A stretch of 64,000 nucleotides of DNA, taken from positions 6,944,001-7,008,000 of the forward strand of contig NZ_CP102512.1 in the NCBI RefSeq assembly GCF_024612015.1, read 5' to 3'. Each line of letters opens with the position of its first letter. The first letter of the stretch is position 1. This document shows positions 52,867 through 62,375 of the stretch, in pieces. Both the position numbers and the translations under genes were made by a program. A model generated the notes under the pieces. The model saw only the letters and a list, made by a program, of their open reading frames with translations, did not search any database and was not told the DNA's origin. The stretch is from Streptomyces sp. CA-210063. Lineage in GTDB: Bacteria > Actinomycetota > Actinomycetes > Streptomycetales > Streptomycetaceae.

Positions 52867-54126
52867 ATGGCCCTACAGCGGCGGCGACGCCGGAGCGGAC
52901 GGTCGGCGTGCGTCGCGGCTGGTGTCGTTGCATGGCTCGTCCTCGTCTCGGGACCCGGGTACGCCGTCGGCGCCGGGCCGGTGCGGGTCGGCGACCCTCC
53001 GGTACCCAGGCCGACCCCGCTGACGACCCCGGGAATTCAGACAAGGCCGGTCCCGGTGCCCTCGCCGCCGGCGTCTGCCGCGCCCGCTGCCCCAGGGGCC
53101 GAGCCCGACAAGGAGTTCCCGGCCTTCGGCGCCTACGTCGGCTACGGTCCCCTGGGCACAGCCCGGATCGCCCAGCTCAGCGACTGGCTGGGCGGGGCCG
53201 ATCTGCGCGTGGCGCACACGTATCTGCCGGGCGACCGGTGGAGCAACATCGAGGGCCGGCTGGAATTCCTCGATGTGTGGGCGGACTGGCGGCGGGCGAG
53301 GGACGACCGGATGTTCGTCCTCAACGTGCCCATGATGGAGCGCAATGAGGAGCGTGTCTCCGACGCCGAGGTCCGCGGACTGCTGCGGCGCGCGGCGGTG
53401 GGCGAATTCGACCACCACTTCCGCAAGCTGGCCGAGCGGCTGGTCGAGCTGAAGCTGCCGGACACCGTCATCGTGCTCGGCTGGGAAATGAACGGCATCA
53501 CGTACACCCATCGCTGCGGGCCGGACCCGGAGAACTGGAAGCGGTACTGGAACCGGATCGTCGCCACCATGCGAACGGTGCCGGGCCAGAAGTTCGCGTT
53601 CGACTGGACGCCGAACCGTGGCCGGGACGCCATCCCTTGGACCCGGTGCTATCCGGGGGACGGTACGGTCGACATCATCGGCATGGACTCGTACGATCAG
53701 CCGCGCGGACGGTCATTCGACGAGCAGGTGACGGAGCCGTATGGGCTCCAGGCGCACGTGGATTTCGCGAAGGCCCATGGCAAGCCCATCTCGTATGCCG
53801 AATGGGGGCTGTTCCACAACGGGGACAACCCGGAGTACATGAGGGGCATGCTCGCCTGGATGGACAAGCACAAGCCGCTCTACAACACGCTCACCGACTA
53901 CTGCCCGCACGGTGTGTGGCAGTGCAAGGCCAACCCGAAGGCGTCCGAGGTCTACCGGTCCGTGCTGTCCGGGCGCACCGACCCCGTGCCGACGACTCCG
54001 CGGCCCACGCCCACCATCCCGGGGCTCTGGCCCCACTGCTGGCCGCTGGACCTGGGGGAGTGGGTCGAGTACTGGCTCGGTGGGAAGCTCTGCCTGCGCT
54101 TCGCCTGGTGGTCGCGCGACCGGTGA
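52867..54126 (+). CDS. Secreted GH26-like glycoside hydrolase
   Basis: A 419-residue exported protein. Signal peptide ([20 protein letters not shown], cleavage near AVG), a Pro-rich linker (residues 43-80), and a (beta/alpha)8 catalytic domain of the GH26 (beta-mannanase-like) kind: likely acid/base Glu in LGWEMNG, DWTPNRGRD, DIIGMDSYDQ, and nucleophile Glu in ISYAEWGL. The C-terminus has a Thr/Pro linker and a short Cys-containing segment. GGAAAGGAG precedes the ATG. Beside a polysaccharide cluster, it may trim or release that polymer; this is inference. Confidence 0.82.
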   Translation: MALQRRRRRSGRSACVAAGVVAWLVLVSGPGYAVGAGPVRVGDPPVPRPTPLTTPGIQTRPVPVPSPPASAAPAAPGAEPDKEFPAFGAYVGYGPLGTARIAQLSDWLGGADLRVAHTYLPGDRWSNIEGRLEFLDVWADWRRARDDRMFVLNVPMMERNEERVSDAEVRGLLRRAAVGEFDHHFRKLAERLVELKLPDTVIVLGWEMNGITYTHRCGPDPENWKRYWNRIVATMRTVPGQKFAFDWTPNRGRDAIPWTRCYPGDGTVDIIGMDSYDQPRGRSFDEQVTEPYGLQAHVDFAKAHGKPISYAEWGLFHNGDNPEYMRGMLAWMDKHKPLYNTLTDYCPHGVWQCKANPKASEVYRSVLSGRTDPVPTTPRPTPTIPGLWPHCWPLDLGEWVEYWLGGKLCLRFAWWSRDR

Positions 54127-55293
54127 CGCGGTGGCGGGCCGGTCACGGCCCGCCCCACCGCGTTCCCGCCAGCGACGGACCAGCTTCTTGCCCCGACTGC
54201 GCGCGGTCGCGTCCCAGACGACCGCCGACACCAGCGGTGCCGTACGCCGCCGGGCGAGGAGGAACCGCTGGTTGACCACGGTGTCCGGGCGCCAGGCGAA
54301 CTTGTACGACTCGGCCCCGCGCAGCATGCTCAGCACCCGGCGGTCGCTGTTGCCCACGCGCTCGGCGCAGGCATGCAGCACCATCGTGGCGACGTCCGCC
54401 TTCCACTCCCGCAGTCGGGGATGGGCGCCGTACAGATAGCCGCCCGCCAGCTGTTGGGACAGCAGGGTCACGTCGACGGCCAGGACCTCACCCCCGACCC
54501 CGAACTCGGTCACCACGGCGTCCCCGGACCTGACCATCGGGCCGATCGAGCGGGCCAGGTGCTCGTGGAACCGGGGCCTGAGGTGCTCGGTGGTCACCTT
54601 GCGGCCCTGCCACTGCAACCGGTGCAGGTCCAGCATGGTGTCCAGGGCCGTGTCCACCTCGTCGTGCGGTACGACACGCGGTTCGACGCCGAGGCCGCCG
54701 AGCTTACGGATCTTGGCCCGGACGCGCTGGGCCCGGGCGGTCGGCAACCGCGTGAGCAACTCGTCCATCGGCCGGGCCGGCAGCTCCAGGCACACCGAGT
54801 CGGCGACCCGCCGCCGGGGACCGCGCCACCTCTCGTACACGTGCTCCACCGCGGCGCCGGGCCGCACTTCGCGGAAGTCGATCAGCGCGGTGCGGGCCAG
54901 GGCGAACAGCCCCTCGGTCAGCGCCGCCGCCGCGCGGTCGGTGTGCTCGTCGTCGATGAGGACGTCCGCGTAGTCGGAGATCGTGCCGCCGAGGGGGATC
55001 AGGGCGGGCAGCGGCAGCGCGGTGAGTGTGAGGGGAGCGGCGGCGAGCAGTTCCTCGCCGTCGCGTACCAGCATGATCCGGAGCCGGCCGCGCTTGCCGT
55101 ACGACAGCCACCACGAGTGGAGCCAGGCGTGGCTCTGGAACGGTGTGGCGGCGGAGCACCGCCGGTGGAGGCGGGTCCAGGCGGGACCGAGCGTGGCGAA
55201 CTCGCGTTCGTCGGTGCAGAGCTCGGCGTGCAGGGCGTTCTCCGTGCGGATGCTGTCGTTGCCGTCGTCCACGGCTCGGAGCGCGCCGGTCAC
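53713..55293 (-). CDS. CelD/BcsL-like GNAT acetyltransferase with long antisense-overlapping tail
   Basis: A 526-residue frame from a GTG coupled to the Wzz-like gene (GTGA). Residues 15-390 match the CelD/FemAB-like GNAT group (RCSAATPFQSHAWLHSWWLS; RVRAKIRKLGGLGVEPRVV; LHRLQWQGRK; AVDVTLLSQQLAGGYLYGAH). Such enzymes in polysaccharide clusters probably transfer acyl groups to sugar or lipid carriers. The last 140 residues continue antisense through the GH26-like gene for 414 bases and look like translation of a non-coding frame. A stop or frame may have been lost near 54130-54160. Confidence 0.75.
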   Translation of the reverse strand: MTGALRAVDDGNDSIRTENALHAELCTDEREFATLGPAWTRLHRRCSAATPFQSHAWLHSWWLSYGKRGRLRIMLVRDGEELLAAAPLTLTALPLPALIPLGGTISDYADVLIDDEHTDRAAAALTEGLFALARTALIDFREVRPGAAVEHVYERWRGPRRRVADSVCLELPARPMDELLTRLPTARAQRVRAKIRKLGGLGVEPRVVPHDEVDTALDTMLDLHRLQWQGRKVTTEHLRPRFHEHLARSIGPMVRSGDAVVTEFGVGGEVLAVDVTLLSQQLAGGYLYGAHPRLREWKADVATMVLHACAERVGNSDRRVLSMLRGAESYKFAWRPDTVVNQRFLLARRRTAPLVSAVVWDATARSRGKKLVRRWRERGGAGRDRPATASPVARPPGEAQAELPTEPVLDPLPQVQRPAVGPEPRDGGRGPRSRRHGVGAPGQHGPVDLGRLRVGLALPHTVRAVVGERVVERLVLVHPGEHAPHVLRVVPVVEQPPFGIRDGLAMGLREIHVRLEPIRLRHLLVE

Positions 55294-55973
55294 AGGTGCC
55301 GGTGTGCGTCGGCGGAGGTGGCCGGGCCCGGCACGGCGGCCAGCAGGGGGGCGTCCGCGGTGCGTCGCGGGCGCACCAGCAGGAGCAGTCCGCCGAGCAG
55401 TCCACCCGCACTTGCGCCCACCAGGCCCGTCACCGTCGGCGAGGCCGAGGACGCCTCGTTGGGCTTGGTGGCGCGCGCGAACTGCTGGAGCTCGACGTGT
55501 GTGCTTTTCTCGGCGGACTTCGCGTGCCGGGTGAGGGCGCGCGACACGGCGTTGGCCATGTCGGCGGCGAGGTCGCGCCGTGTGGAGGTGGCCGAGACGG
55601 CGACCATCGGCGCGTCCGGGGAGGTCGCCGTCCGTACGCTGTTCCGCAGGGTGGTGACCGGCACTCTGGCCCACACCTGCGCGTCCCCGAGCACCGCGAG
55701 CTGTGTGGCCACCCGCCCGTACGCCTGCGCGAAGCCCAGCGCGGCCTGCGGGTCCGACTCCTTGGCGGGCACCGCGACGACATAGCTCGTGGCTGTGTAG
55801 GCCGGAGGCGTGACGACGCCGTACGCGCCCCCGAGCCCCCCGCCGAGCAGGACGCCGACCGCGAGCAGGGACCAGGGCGGCAAGGACTTCACTCGGGCGA
55901 GCGGGCCGGCCTCCTGTGGGTTCCCGGGAGCCCGGTCGGTCGTACGGTCTGTCTGGTCGGCGATGTCGGTCAT
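55290..55973 (-). CDS. Wzz-like polysaccharide chain-length/co-polymerase protein
   Basis: A 227-residue membrane protein: cytosolic N-terminus, helix 1 (about 32-54, WSLLAVGVLLGGGLGGAYGV), an outside domain (TSYVVAVPAKESDPQAALGF, AQAYGRVATQLAVLGD) with a helical arm, and helix 2 (about 184-203). This is a reduced Wzz/Wzc topology lacking a kinase. It should control polymer length with the O-antigen polymerase-like protein. ATGA overlap with the preceding glycosyltransferase, GTGA with the acetyltransferase. Confidence 0.82.
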   Translation of the reverse strand: MTDIADQTDRTTDRAPGNPQEAGPLARVKSLPPWSLLAVGVLLGGGLGGAYGVVTPPAYTATSYVVAVPAKESDPQAALGFAQAYGRVATQLAVLGDAQVWARVPVTTLRNSVRTATSPDAPMVAVSATSTRRDLAADMANAVSRALTRHAKSAEKSTHVELQQFARATKPNEASSASPTVTGLVGASAGGLLGGLLLLVRPRRTADAPLLAAVPGPATSADAHRHL

Positions 55974-57115
55974 ACGGAACTCACTCCCAAAGACAGGCTT
56001 CCGGAAGGCGTGCTGGAGACGGCCGCGTACACGTCCATGAGCTGGGCGGCGCTGCGAGTGATGCAGTAGTGGTGGGCGGCGGCGGGAACGGCCCGGGACC
56101 GTGGCCCCTCGGCACGGGCGTCGAGGAGAGCGTGTACGAATGAGTCCGCGCTCCCCTGTACGCGCCGGGCGCCGTCGGCCCTGTCCTGCGGCAGGTCCTC
56201 GATCGCGGGGCAGGAGACGTAGAGCACAGGCAACCCGGCCGCCATGGCCTCCACGACCGCCAGTCCGAAGGCCTCCTCGGTGCTGGGCGAGGCGAGGACG
56301 TCCATGGCGGTCAGCAGCGACGGCAGATCGGCGCCCGGGCGGCCGCCCGCGGCCCGCTCGCCGGTGAGCAGCACCCGGTCGGCGACCCCCACCTGTTGGG
56401 CGGCCCGCCGCAGGACGTTCTCCTCCGGGCCGCCACCGACCAGCAACAACCAGCAATCCGCGGGGAGCTGGGCGAGCGCCCGGACGAGGACGTCGAACCG
56501 CTTGCCCGCCGCGAGCCGTCCGACGCCGCCCACGACGTACGCGCCCTCCGGCAGCCCGAGCCGCCTGCGGGTGCGTTCGCGCAAGTCCGGGTCGAAGCGG
56601 AAGCGGGCGAGATCGATGCCGTTCGGCACCACCTCGATGCGCGGTCCCGGCACGCCCCACAGTCGCAGCCGTTCGGCGACCGTGGGGGAGACGGCGACCG
56701 TGGCGCGGCCCAGGCGTTCGCTGGCGAGGTACAGCGCGCGGACCCCGGCGGAGAGCCGGTGCCCCTCCATCTGCGATTCGCCCAGGGAGTGTTCGGTGGC
56801 CACGACGGCCCGCACACCGGCCAGGCGCGCGGCGGTCCGGCCGTACACGCACGCCCGGTACAGATGCGTGTGTACGAGGTCGTAGCCGCCCGCACGGATC
56901 AGCCGCACCAGGCGGGGGAGGGCCGTGAGGTCGCGATTGCCGGACATGCCGAGGTGGGTGACGCGTACGCCGTCGGCCGTGAGGCCGTCGGCGACCGGGC
57001 CCGGGTTGGTGAGCGTCACGACCTCGCAGTGGAGCGGCAGGTGCCGCAGCAGCAGCCGGAGTTGCTGCTCCGCGCCGCCGACCCCGAGGCCGGTGATGAT
57101 GTGCAGTGCCTTCAC
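55970..57115 (-). CDS. Group 1/4 glycosyltransferase
   Basis: A 381-residue GT-B enzyme of the GT4 type: KALHIITGLGVGGAEQQLRL at the start, VVPNGIDLARF, VGRLAAGKRFDVLVRAL, LLVGGGPEE and the donor-site PSTEEAFGLAVVEAMAAGLP. It adds a sugar to the lipid-linked repeat unit at the cytosolic face. GTG start with TGAGGAC upstream. Four bases after the deacetylase gene. Confidence 0.88.
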   Translation of the reverse strand: MKALHIITGLGVGGAEQQLRLLLRHLPLHCEVVTLTNPGPVADGLTADGVRVTHLGMSGNRDLTALPRLVRLIRAGGYDLVHTHLYRACVYGRTAARLAGVRAVVATEHSLGESQMEGHRLSAGVRALYLASERLGRATVAVSPTVAERLRLWGVPGPRIEVVPNGIDLARFRFDPDLRERTRRRLGLPEGAYVVGGVGRLAAGKRFDVLVRALAQLPADCWLLLVGGGPEENVLRRAAQQVGVADRVLLTGERAAGGRPGADLPSLLTAMDVLASPSTEEAFGLAVVEAMAAGLPVLYVSCPAIEDLPQDRADGARRVQGSADSFVHALLDARAEGPRSRAVPAAAHHYCITRSAAQLMDVYAAVSSTPSGSLSLGVSSV

Positions 57116-57119
57116 GTCC

Positions 57120-57887
57120 TCAGGCCCCCTCGACGGGGCGGCGGCGCATGCGGTGCAGCCGGTGCTTGAGGTAGAGACGCACGGCGGTGTCCTGCTCGCC
57201 CATGTGGACGCGGGGGAGGGCGTACGGGCCGTACTGCGGGCCGGGGTCGATGGCACAGGCATACGCGTACCCGGCGTCCCGTACGGCGTCGACGGCTCGC
57301 TGGTCGACGGTGCCGTACGGGTAGCAGAAGCCCTGTACCGGAGCGCCGATCAACTCCGAGAGCAGCGCTCTGCTCCCGGCGACCTCGGCGCGCAGCGTCT
57401 CGTCGTCCACCTTGGTGAGGTCGATGTGGGCGAGCCCGTGCGAACCGATCTCGATGCCCCGCGTGGCGGCGGCCAGCAGGATGCCCCGCTTGCCCAGCAG
57501 GCGCTTGCGCGGGCCGAGCGGATCCCAGTGGTTCTCGCCGTCCAACTGTCCGGGAAGGACGAAGACGGTGGCCCCGCAGTCGTGGTCACGCAGCAGAGGC
57601 AGGGCGCCGTCGAGGAAGTCCGCGTACCCGTCGTCGAAGGTGAGCCCCACCAGTTTCCGCCCTTCGCCCCGTGCCCGGGCGGCGAGCAGGTCGGCCACGC
57701 TCACCCCGCGCAGCCCCCTGCGGCGCAGCCAGGCCAGATGCCGGCCGAGGCGGTCGGGGGAGACGGTGACGCGGTACGGGTCGTCGGTGCAGTCGCCGAC
57801 GGAGTGGTACATCGCCACCCACAGGCTTGTGCCGAAGGCGGGTCTGGTGCGGCCGGTGGGTGGGGTCGGTTCAGCGGTTACGGACAT
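57120..57887 (-). CDS. Polysaccharide deacetylase (NodB-like)
   Basis: A 255-residue carbohydrate esterase family 4-like protein: MYHSVGD, TFDDGYADFL with the catalytic and metal Asp, SHGLAHIDL with metal His, and FCYPYGTVDQRAVDAVRDAG. No clear signal peptide, so it may act on precursors in the cytosol or use an uncleaved N-terminus. It removes N-acetyl groups from amino sugars. Overlaps the flippase gene by 17 bases. Confidence 0.88.
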   Translation of the reverse strand: MSVTAEPTPPTGRTRPAFGTSLWVAMYHSVGDCTDDPYRVTVSPDRLGRHLAWLRRRGLRGVSVADLLAARARGEGRKLVGLTFDDGYADFLDGALPLLRDHDCGATVFVLPGQLDGENHWDPLGPRKRLLGKRGILLAAATRGIEIGSHGLAHIDLTKVDDETLRAEVAGSRALLSELIGAPVQGFCYPYGTVDQRAVDAVRDAGYAYACAIDPGPQYGPYALPRVHMGEQDTAVRLYLKHRLHRMRRRPVEGA

Positions 57888-59523
57888 ACGGGAGCCTTCG
57901 TGTGACGGAGTGGAGTGCGGGTGTGAAGCCGGCGGCCCCCAGGGCCCGTGCCAGCGCGACGAAGACGACGGACACCACCGCGGACCCCACGGCGAGCCCG
58001 ATCACGGGTGTGTCCACGCGGCTCGCGCAGAACAGTCCGAGTGCGGCGGCGACCACGGCCGCACACACCGGCCGGCTCATCTCGGCCACCACCTGCCGGA
58101 CGCGGATCGGCACCCCGCGCCCGCCGACCCCGTACAGCAGGAGCAGGGCCGTGACGGTGATCCCGGTGGCGTTGGCGGCGGCGATCCCGAGCACGCCCCA
58201 ACTGCCGGCGGTGAACGCGCCGATGCAGGAGGTCACCAAGATCCCGGTGGCCATGGCGGCGAGCGGGTACCAGCTGGGGCGCCGGGTCGAGAAGTACGAA
58301 CGGACCAGCGCGCCCACCATCGCGTGGCCCAGCAGCCCGAGGGCGTACACACGCATCACGCTGGCCGTGGCGGCGGTGTCGTGGCCGGTGAACGCGCCGC
58401 GTTGGAAGAGGAGTTCGATGATCTGCGGCGCGCAGGCGACGATCACCGCCGCGCCGAACAGCACGATGCAGGAGACCAGCGCCAGATCCTTCTCCACCCG
58501 GCTGCGGGCCCGCTCGGCGTCGCCCGCGGCCAGCGCTTGCGCCACCACCGGGAAGGTGACGGTGCACAGCATCAGCGAGAACGTCATCGGGATCTGGGCC
58601 ACCTTCTGCGCGTAGTTGAGGTGCGAAATGGCCCCGGCCGGGAGCGTGGAGCCGAGGAAACGCTCGATGAGTACCTGGGACTGACGGCACAGTCCGAAGA
58701 GGAGGACGGTGCTGACGAGAGCGAGATCCATCGGACGCTCCGGCTCCGCCGCCTCGATGACCGTGGCCGACTTGCGTCTCAACACCTGGAGGAGAGAAGG
58801 CAGTTGGGACATGATCATCAGTCCGCCGCCCACCGCGACCCCGATCGCCGCCGCGCGCACCCCCCAGCGCCCGCCGAGGACGAACATCGCCGCGATGATC
58901 CCGGTGTTGTACGCCACGTAGATCGCCGCGGGCGCCATGAACCGGTGGTGGGCCCGCAGCGCCGCGCTGCAGTACCCGGCGAGCCCGAAGGTGAACACAC
59001 AGGTCGCCGTCAGCCTGGTGCAGTCCACCGCGAGCCCCGGATCGGGCAGCCCGGGCGCGAGCACCTTCACGAGGTAGGGCGCCCCGGCGATCAGAGTCGC
59101 GGCCGCCGCCATGAAGGCCAGCGACAGCCGGGGCAGCGTGGTGGCGACCAGCGAGCGGACCGGGTCGCCGGGGGCGCCCTGCGCGCGGCGGGCCACGGCC
59201 ACACTGATCATCGGCACCAGCACGATGGCCAGCCCGTCCTCGATGAGCAGCGTCGCCGCGAACTCCGGCACGGTCCAGGCGACCAGGAAGGCGTCCGTCT
59301 CGGGGCCGGCCCCGAACAGGTACGACAGCGCTTGGTCGCGGCCGAGGCCCAGCAGCGACCCGACGGCCGTGAGCGCGGCTGTGACGAGGGTTGCCTTGGC
59401 GAGGAACCGGCTGGTCGGCGGGGCGACGTCAGTGGGTCTGTCAGCGGCTCGGGCGGCGGGCGCGGGCGAGGGCCCGGGCACCGCGGGGGTTCCGTCGGTC
59501 GTCCGAGGAGGCGTCATCGTCAT
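57871..59523 (-). CDS. MurJ/MviN-type lipid-linked oligosaccharide flippase
   Basis: A 550-residue integral membrane protein with about 14 helices in the MOP-exporter plan. Features include LGLGRDQALSYLFGAGPETDAF and the MurJ-like GAFTGHDTAATASVMRVYALG. It is shorter than the actinobacterial MurJ kinase-like forms and sits in a polysaccharide operon, so it is probably the Wzx-like flippase for the repeat unit. ATGA overlap with the polymerase gene. Confidence 0.87.
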   Translation of the reverse strand: MTMTPPRTTDGTPAVPGPSPAPAARAADRPTDVAPPTSRFLAKATLVTAALTAVGSLLGLGRDQALSYLFGAGPETDAFLVAWTVPEFAATLLIEDGLAIVLVPMISVAVARRAQGAPGDPVRSLVATTLPRLSLAFMAAAATLIAGAPYLVKVLAPGLPDPGLAVDCTRLTATCVFTFGLAGYCSAALRAHHRFMAPAAIYVAYNTGIIAAMFVLGGRWGVRAAAIGVAVGGGLMIMSQLPSLLQVLRRKSATVIEAAEPERPMDLALVSTVLLFGLCRQSQVLIERFLGSTLPAGAISHLNYAQKVAQIPMTFSLMLCTVTFPVVAQALAAGDAERARSRVEKDLALVSCIVLFGAAVIVACAPQIIELLFQRGAFTGHDTAATASVMRVYALGLLGHAMVGALVRSYFSTRRPSWYPLAAMATGILVTSCIGAFTAGSWGVLGIAAANATGITVTALLLLYGVGGRGVPIRVRQVVAEMSRPVCAAVVAAALGLFCASRVDTPVIGLAVGSAVVSVVFVALARALGAAGFTPALHSVTRRLPYVRNR

Positions 59524-60923
59524 CGCGCTCCGCCCCCCTCCGGTACGGCGGTCCCGGCCCGTTCCTCGGCGGACGCGCGGGAGGAGGAAGTGATGTCCGC
59601 CAGCGCCCACCACGCCACCAGCCCGAAGGCCACGGCGGTCAGCACGGTCGAGGGCCCGCCGATGTCGGCGTACACGAAGTCGACCAGCACCCACACGAGA
59701 ACCCCGCACGCGACGAGCCCGCAATCGAGCCCACGGGAGCCGGGCGCGAGCCCGCCAGGTCCAGGGACGAGCTCACCAGGTCCACGGACGGGCCCTCCCG
59801 GCTCACGCCGTACCCGCACGAGCCCCCGCACCGCGCACACCAGGAGCGCCAGCCAGCTCCCCGCCAGGGTCAGCAGTCCGACGAGCCCCTGCTCGCTCAG
59901 TACGAGGAGGTACATGTTGTGCGGCGACAGCAGGGGCTGCTTGTGGTACGTGGTGCCGACGCCCCCGATGTCGCTCCCGGACGACAGCGCCAGCGAGGCG
60001 TGCCCGTCCCGGAACTCGGGGAAGCCCTTCAACCCCACGCCGGTCAGCGGCTGTTCGTGCCACATGTCGACGGCCGCCGCCCACATCGTGTACCGGTCGG
60101 TGACCGACCGGTCGGGGCTGTCCGTGACCTGGGTGATGCTACTGATCCGCTGCTGGAACATCGCGGAGCCGATGCCGAGCCCGCCCACGAGGACCACGCC
60201 CACGGCGGCCACCGCCGCGAACACCGTGACCGCCCGCCGCAGCCCTGCCAGTACCACCTGGAGCCCGCACGCCACCGCCGTGGCGATCCACGCGCCCCGG
60301 CTGAACGACACCGCGAGCGGCAGCACGAGTACCACCGCGCAGAGCCCGGACGCCGCCCGCTGCCCGGCGGCGTGCGGCCGCAGCGCCAGCCCCACCGCGC
60401 ATACCATCCCCAACGACACGACCGTCGCCATCCCCATGACGTCCGTCGGCCCGAAGGTCCCCACAGCCCGGATGTCCTCACCCGCGTACGAGGCCCCGGT
60501 ACCGGTGGCGTACTGGTGCACGCCCACGGCCCCCTGCCACAGCGCCAGCCCGACGAACGCCCAGGCCACCACCCGGAAGTCCGCCCGGCCCCGCATGCTC
60601 AGCAGTACCGCCGCCGGCACGAGCACGAAGATCTGCAGATACCGGGCGAGCCCGGAGACCCCGATCCCCGGCGAGGCCGCCCCGGCCGCCGCCAGGGCGA
60701 GTCCCACGACGGGCAGCCCCAGCACCACGGCAGCCGTCCGGGACAGCGGGCGCCGCCGTTCCCGTAGCAGGCGGATCCCGCACCACAGCACGAGCAGCCC
60801 GGAGACGGCGTCGGCCGCGGTCGCCCCGTCCTTGCCCTCGGGGAGGACGGGCAGCGCGAGCATGGCCATCATCGCCGGCACCGGCAGAACGGACGATGTG
60901 GCACTGGCACCCAGCCGGGTCAC
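59520..60923 (-). CDS. O-antigen polymerase/ligase-like membrane protein
   Basis: A 467-residue protein with about ten hydrophobic helices and a large outside loop (RISSITQVTDSPDRSVTDRY, TMWAAAVDMWHEQPLTGVGL, KGFPEFRD) holding the WaaL/Wzy-type signature of Arg and His residues (KQPLLSPHNMYLLVLSEQG). It likely joins repeat units or transfers the polymer to an acceptor. A Pro/Gly repeat (GPGELVPGPGG) sits in a cytosolic loop. GTG start, three bases after the sugar transferase stop. Confidence 0.85.
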   Translation of the reverse strand: MTRLGASATSSVLPVPAMMAMLALPVLPEGKDGATAADAVSGLLVLWCGIRLLRERRRPLSRTAAVVLGLPVVGLALAAAGAASPGIGVSGLARYLQIFVLVPAAVLLSMRGRADFRVVAWAFVGLALWQGAVGVHQYATGTGASYAGEDIRAVGTFGPTDVMGMATVVSLGMVCAVGLALRPHAAGQRAASGLCAVVLVLPLAVSFSRGAWIATAVACGLQVVLAGLRRAVTVFAAVAAVGVVLVGGLGIGSAMFQQRISSITQVTDSPDRSVTDRYTMWAAAVDMWHEQPLTGVGLKGFPEFRDGHASLALSSGSDIGGVGTTYHKQPLLSPHNMYLLVLSEQGLVGLLTLAGSWLALLVCAVRGLVRVRREPGGPVRGPGELVPGPGGLAPGSRGLDCGLVACGVLVWVLVDFVYADIGGPSTVLTAVAFGLVAWWALADITSSSRASAEERAGTAVPEGGGAR

Positions 60924-60926
60924 GGC

Positions 60927-62375
60927 TCAGCTCCCCGTGGGCCGGACGAGCGCGGCCGCCGTGCGCAGCAGGACGCAGACGTCCTGCCACAGCGACCAGT
61001 CGTCGATGTACGCGTTGTCGAAGCGGGCGCGGTCCTCGATCGAGGTGTCACCGCGCAGCCCGTGGATCTGGGCGAGGCCGGTGATGCCGGTCCGCATCCG
61101 GTGCCGGTCTGTGTAGCCGGGGTACGTCTGACTGAACTTGCCGACGAAATAAGGCCGTTCGGGGCGAGGTCCGACCAGGCTCATGTCGCCGCGCAGCACG
61201 TTCCACAGCTGGAGCAGCTCGTCCAGTGAGGTGCGTCGCAGAAAACGGCAGAACCAGCGCATCTCCTGCTCGTTCGCCACGCTCCACCGGGTCGCGGCCT
61301 CGTGCGCGTCGGCCGGGCGGTGCGTACGGAACTTCAGCAGCGTGAACGGCCGCCCGCCCCTGCCGATCCGCTCCTGCCGGAACACCACCCCGGGTCCGTC
61401 GCTCAGCCGCAGAACGACGGCGGTGGTCAGCAGCAGCGGGCTGACCAGGAGCAGTAGGGTCCCGGAGACGACGATGTCCAGCGCCCTCTTGCCGACACCT
61501 TCGTAACGCGGTGTCAATTCCAGTCGACGGCACGGGAATCCGGCGAGACGCTCACTGCTTCGGTCGTATGACGGCGACTCCGCGTCCACCTGCCACAGCA
61601 CGCAGCCCGCCTCGGCCAATGCCCGCAGCAGCGGTCCGCGTTCGGTGCGGGAGCCCACGACGAGGACGGTCTGGACGCCGTTCTGGACGAGCGCCCGCCG
61701 CACCTCCTCGTCCGTGGCCAGCACCGGCAGGCCTTCGCCCCCGGCTGCCTGGTCCGCGACGACGCCCACGGGCCGCAGTCCGCACCCCGGGCGCCGAAGG
61801 AACGCGGCGGCCACGCGCTGCGCGGTCGCCGCGGGACCGACCACCAGGGCCGCACCGGGCCTGCGGACGAGCGCCCGGCGGCGCTGCCAGTGCACCGTGC
61901 CCCGGCCCGCGCAGCTCGCCGCCGACTGCAGGACACAGCCGAGGGCCAGGGCGTCGACGGACAGGGAGTGGTCCGGGGAGTAGGCCGCCACCGCCGCCGC
62001 GAGCACGCACCAGCAGACGACGATCCGCGCACAGATCGCGGGCAGTTCGTCCAGTACGGCAGGCACAGCGGGCGGCCGGTACAGCCGTGCCCGCGCGTTC
62101 AGGCACACGACGGCCAGCAGCAATCCGGCGACCAGCAGCGGATGCCCTGGTGTCCGGGCGTCGGTGAGCGCCTGCGCGACGAGGAGTGCCGCGCCCGCGT
62201 CCACCGCGAGCAGCGCGAGCGCCGAGGAGTGCCGCCGTATGGCGGGCCGCGCGGCCGGGAATCCGGAGCCGTCGTCGGCCCCGCGTGGCGTGATGACCGA
62301 GACGCTTGAGACGCTTGAAGATCCGTGCCCCTGTGCCTGTCCGCCAGGGGAGGGAACGGTGCTTTCCGCAGTCAC
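60927..62375 (-). CDS. Initiating polyprenyl-phosphate sugar-phosphate transferase (WbaP/CpsE-like)
   Basis: A 482-residue protein. N-terminal four hydrophobic helices, a Rossmann-like CoA-binding type domain (VVADQAAGGEGLPVLATDEE), another helix (KRALDIVVSGTLLLLVSPLL), and the C-terminal catalytic domain FRQERIGRGGRPFTLLKFRT, RRTSLDELLQLWNVLRGDMS, LVGPRPERP. It transfers a sugar-1-phosphate onto undecaprenyl phosphate, the first step of repeat-unit synthesis. GTG start overlaps the preceding glycosyltransferase by four bases. Confidence 0.9.
   Translation of the reverse strand: MTAESTVPSPGGQAQGHGSSSVSSVSVITPRGADDGSGFPAARPAIRRHSSALALLAVDAGAALLVAQALTDARTPGHPLLVAGLLLAVVCLNARARLYRPPAVPAVLDELPAICARIVVCWCVLAAAVAAYSPDHSLSVDALALGCVLQSAASCAGRGTVHWQRRRALVRRPGAALVVGPAATAQRVAAAFLRRPGCGLRPVGVVADQAAGGEGLPVLATDEEVRRALVQNGVQTVLVVGSRTERGPLLRALAEAGCVLWQVDAESPSYDRSSERLAGFPCRRLELTPRYEGVGKRALDIVVSGTLLLLVSPLLLTTAVVLRLSDGPGVVFRQERIGRGGRPFTLLKFRTHRPADAHEAATRWSVANEQEMRWFCRFLRRTSLDELLQLWNVLRGDMSLVGPRPERPYFVGKFSQTYPGYTDRHRMRTGITGLAQIHGLRGDTSIEDRARFDNAYIDDWSLWQDVCVLLRTAAALVRPTGS

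Noticed and set aside
53713..55674. 653-codon form of the acetyltransferase
   Set aside because: The extra N-terminus overlaps the Wzz-like gene; the GTG at 55293 is coupled to that gene's stop.
57412..61116. 1234-codon plus-strand open frame across the polysaccharide operon
   Set aside because: It spans several well-supported minus-strand genes and has only low-complexity Arg/Pro/Ser/Gly sequence.
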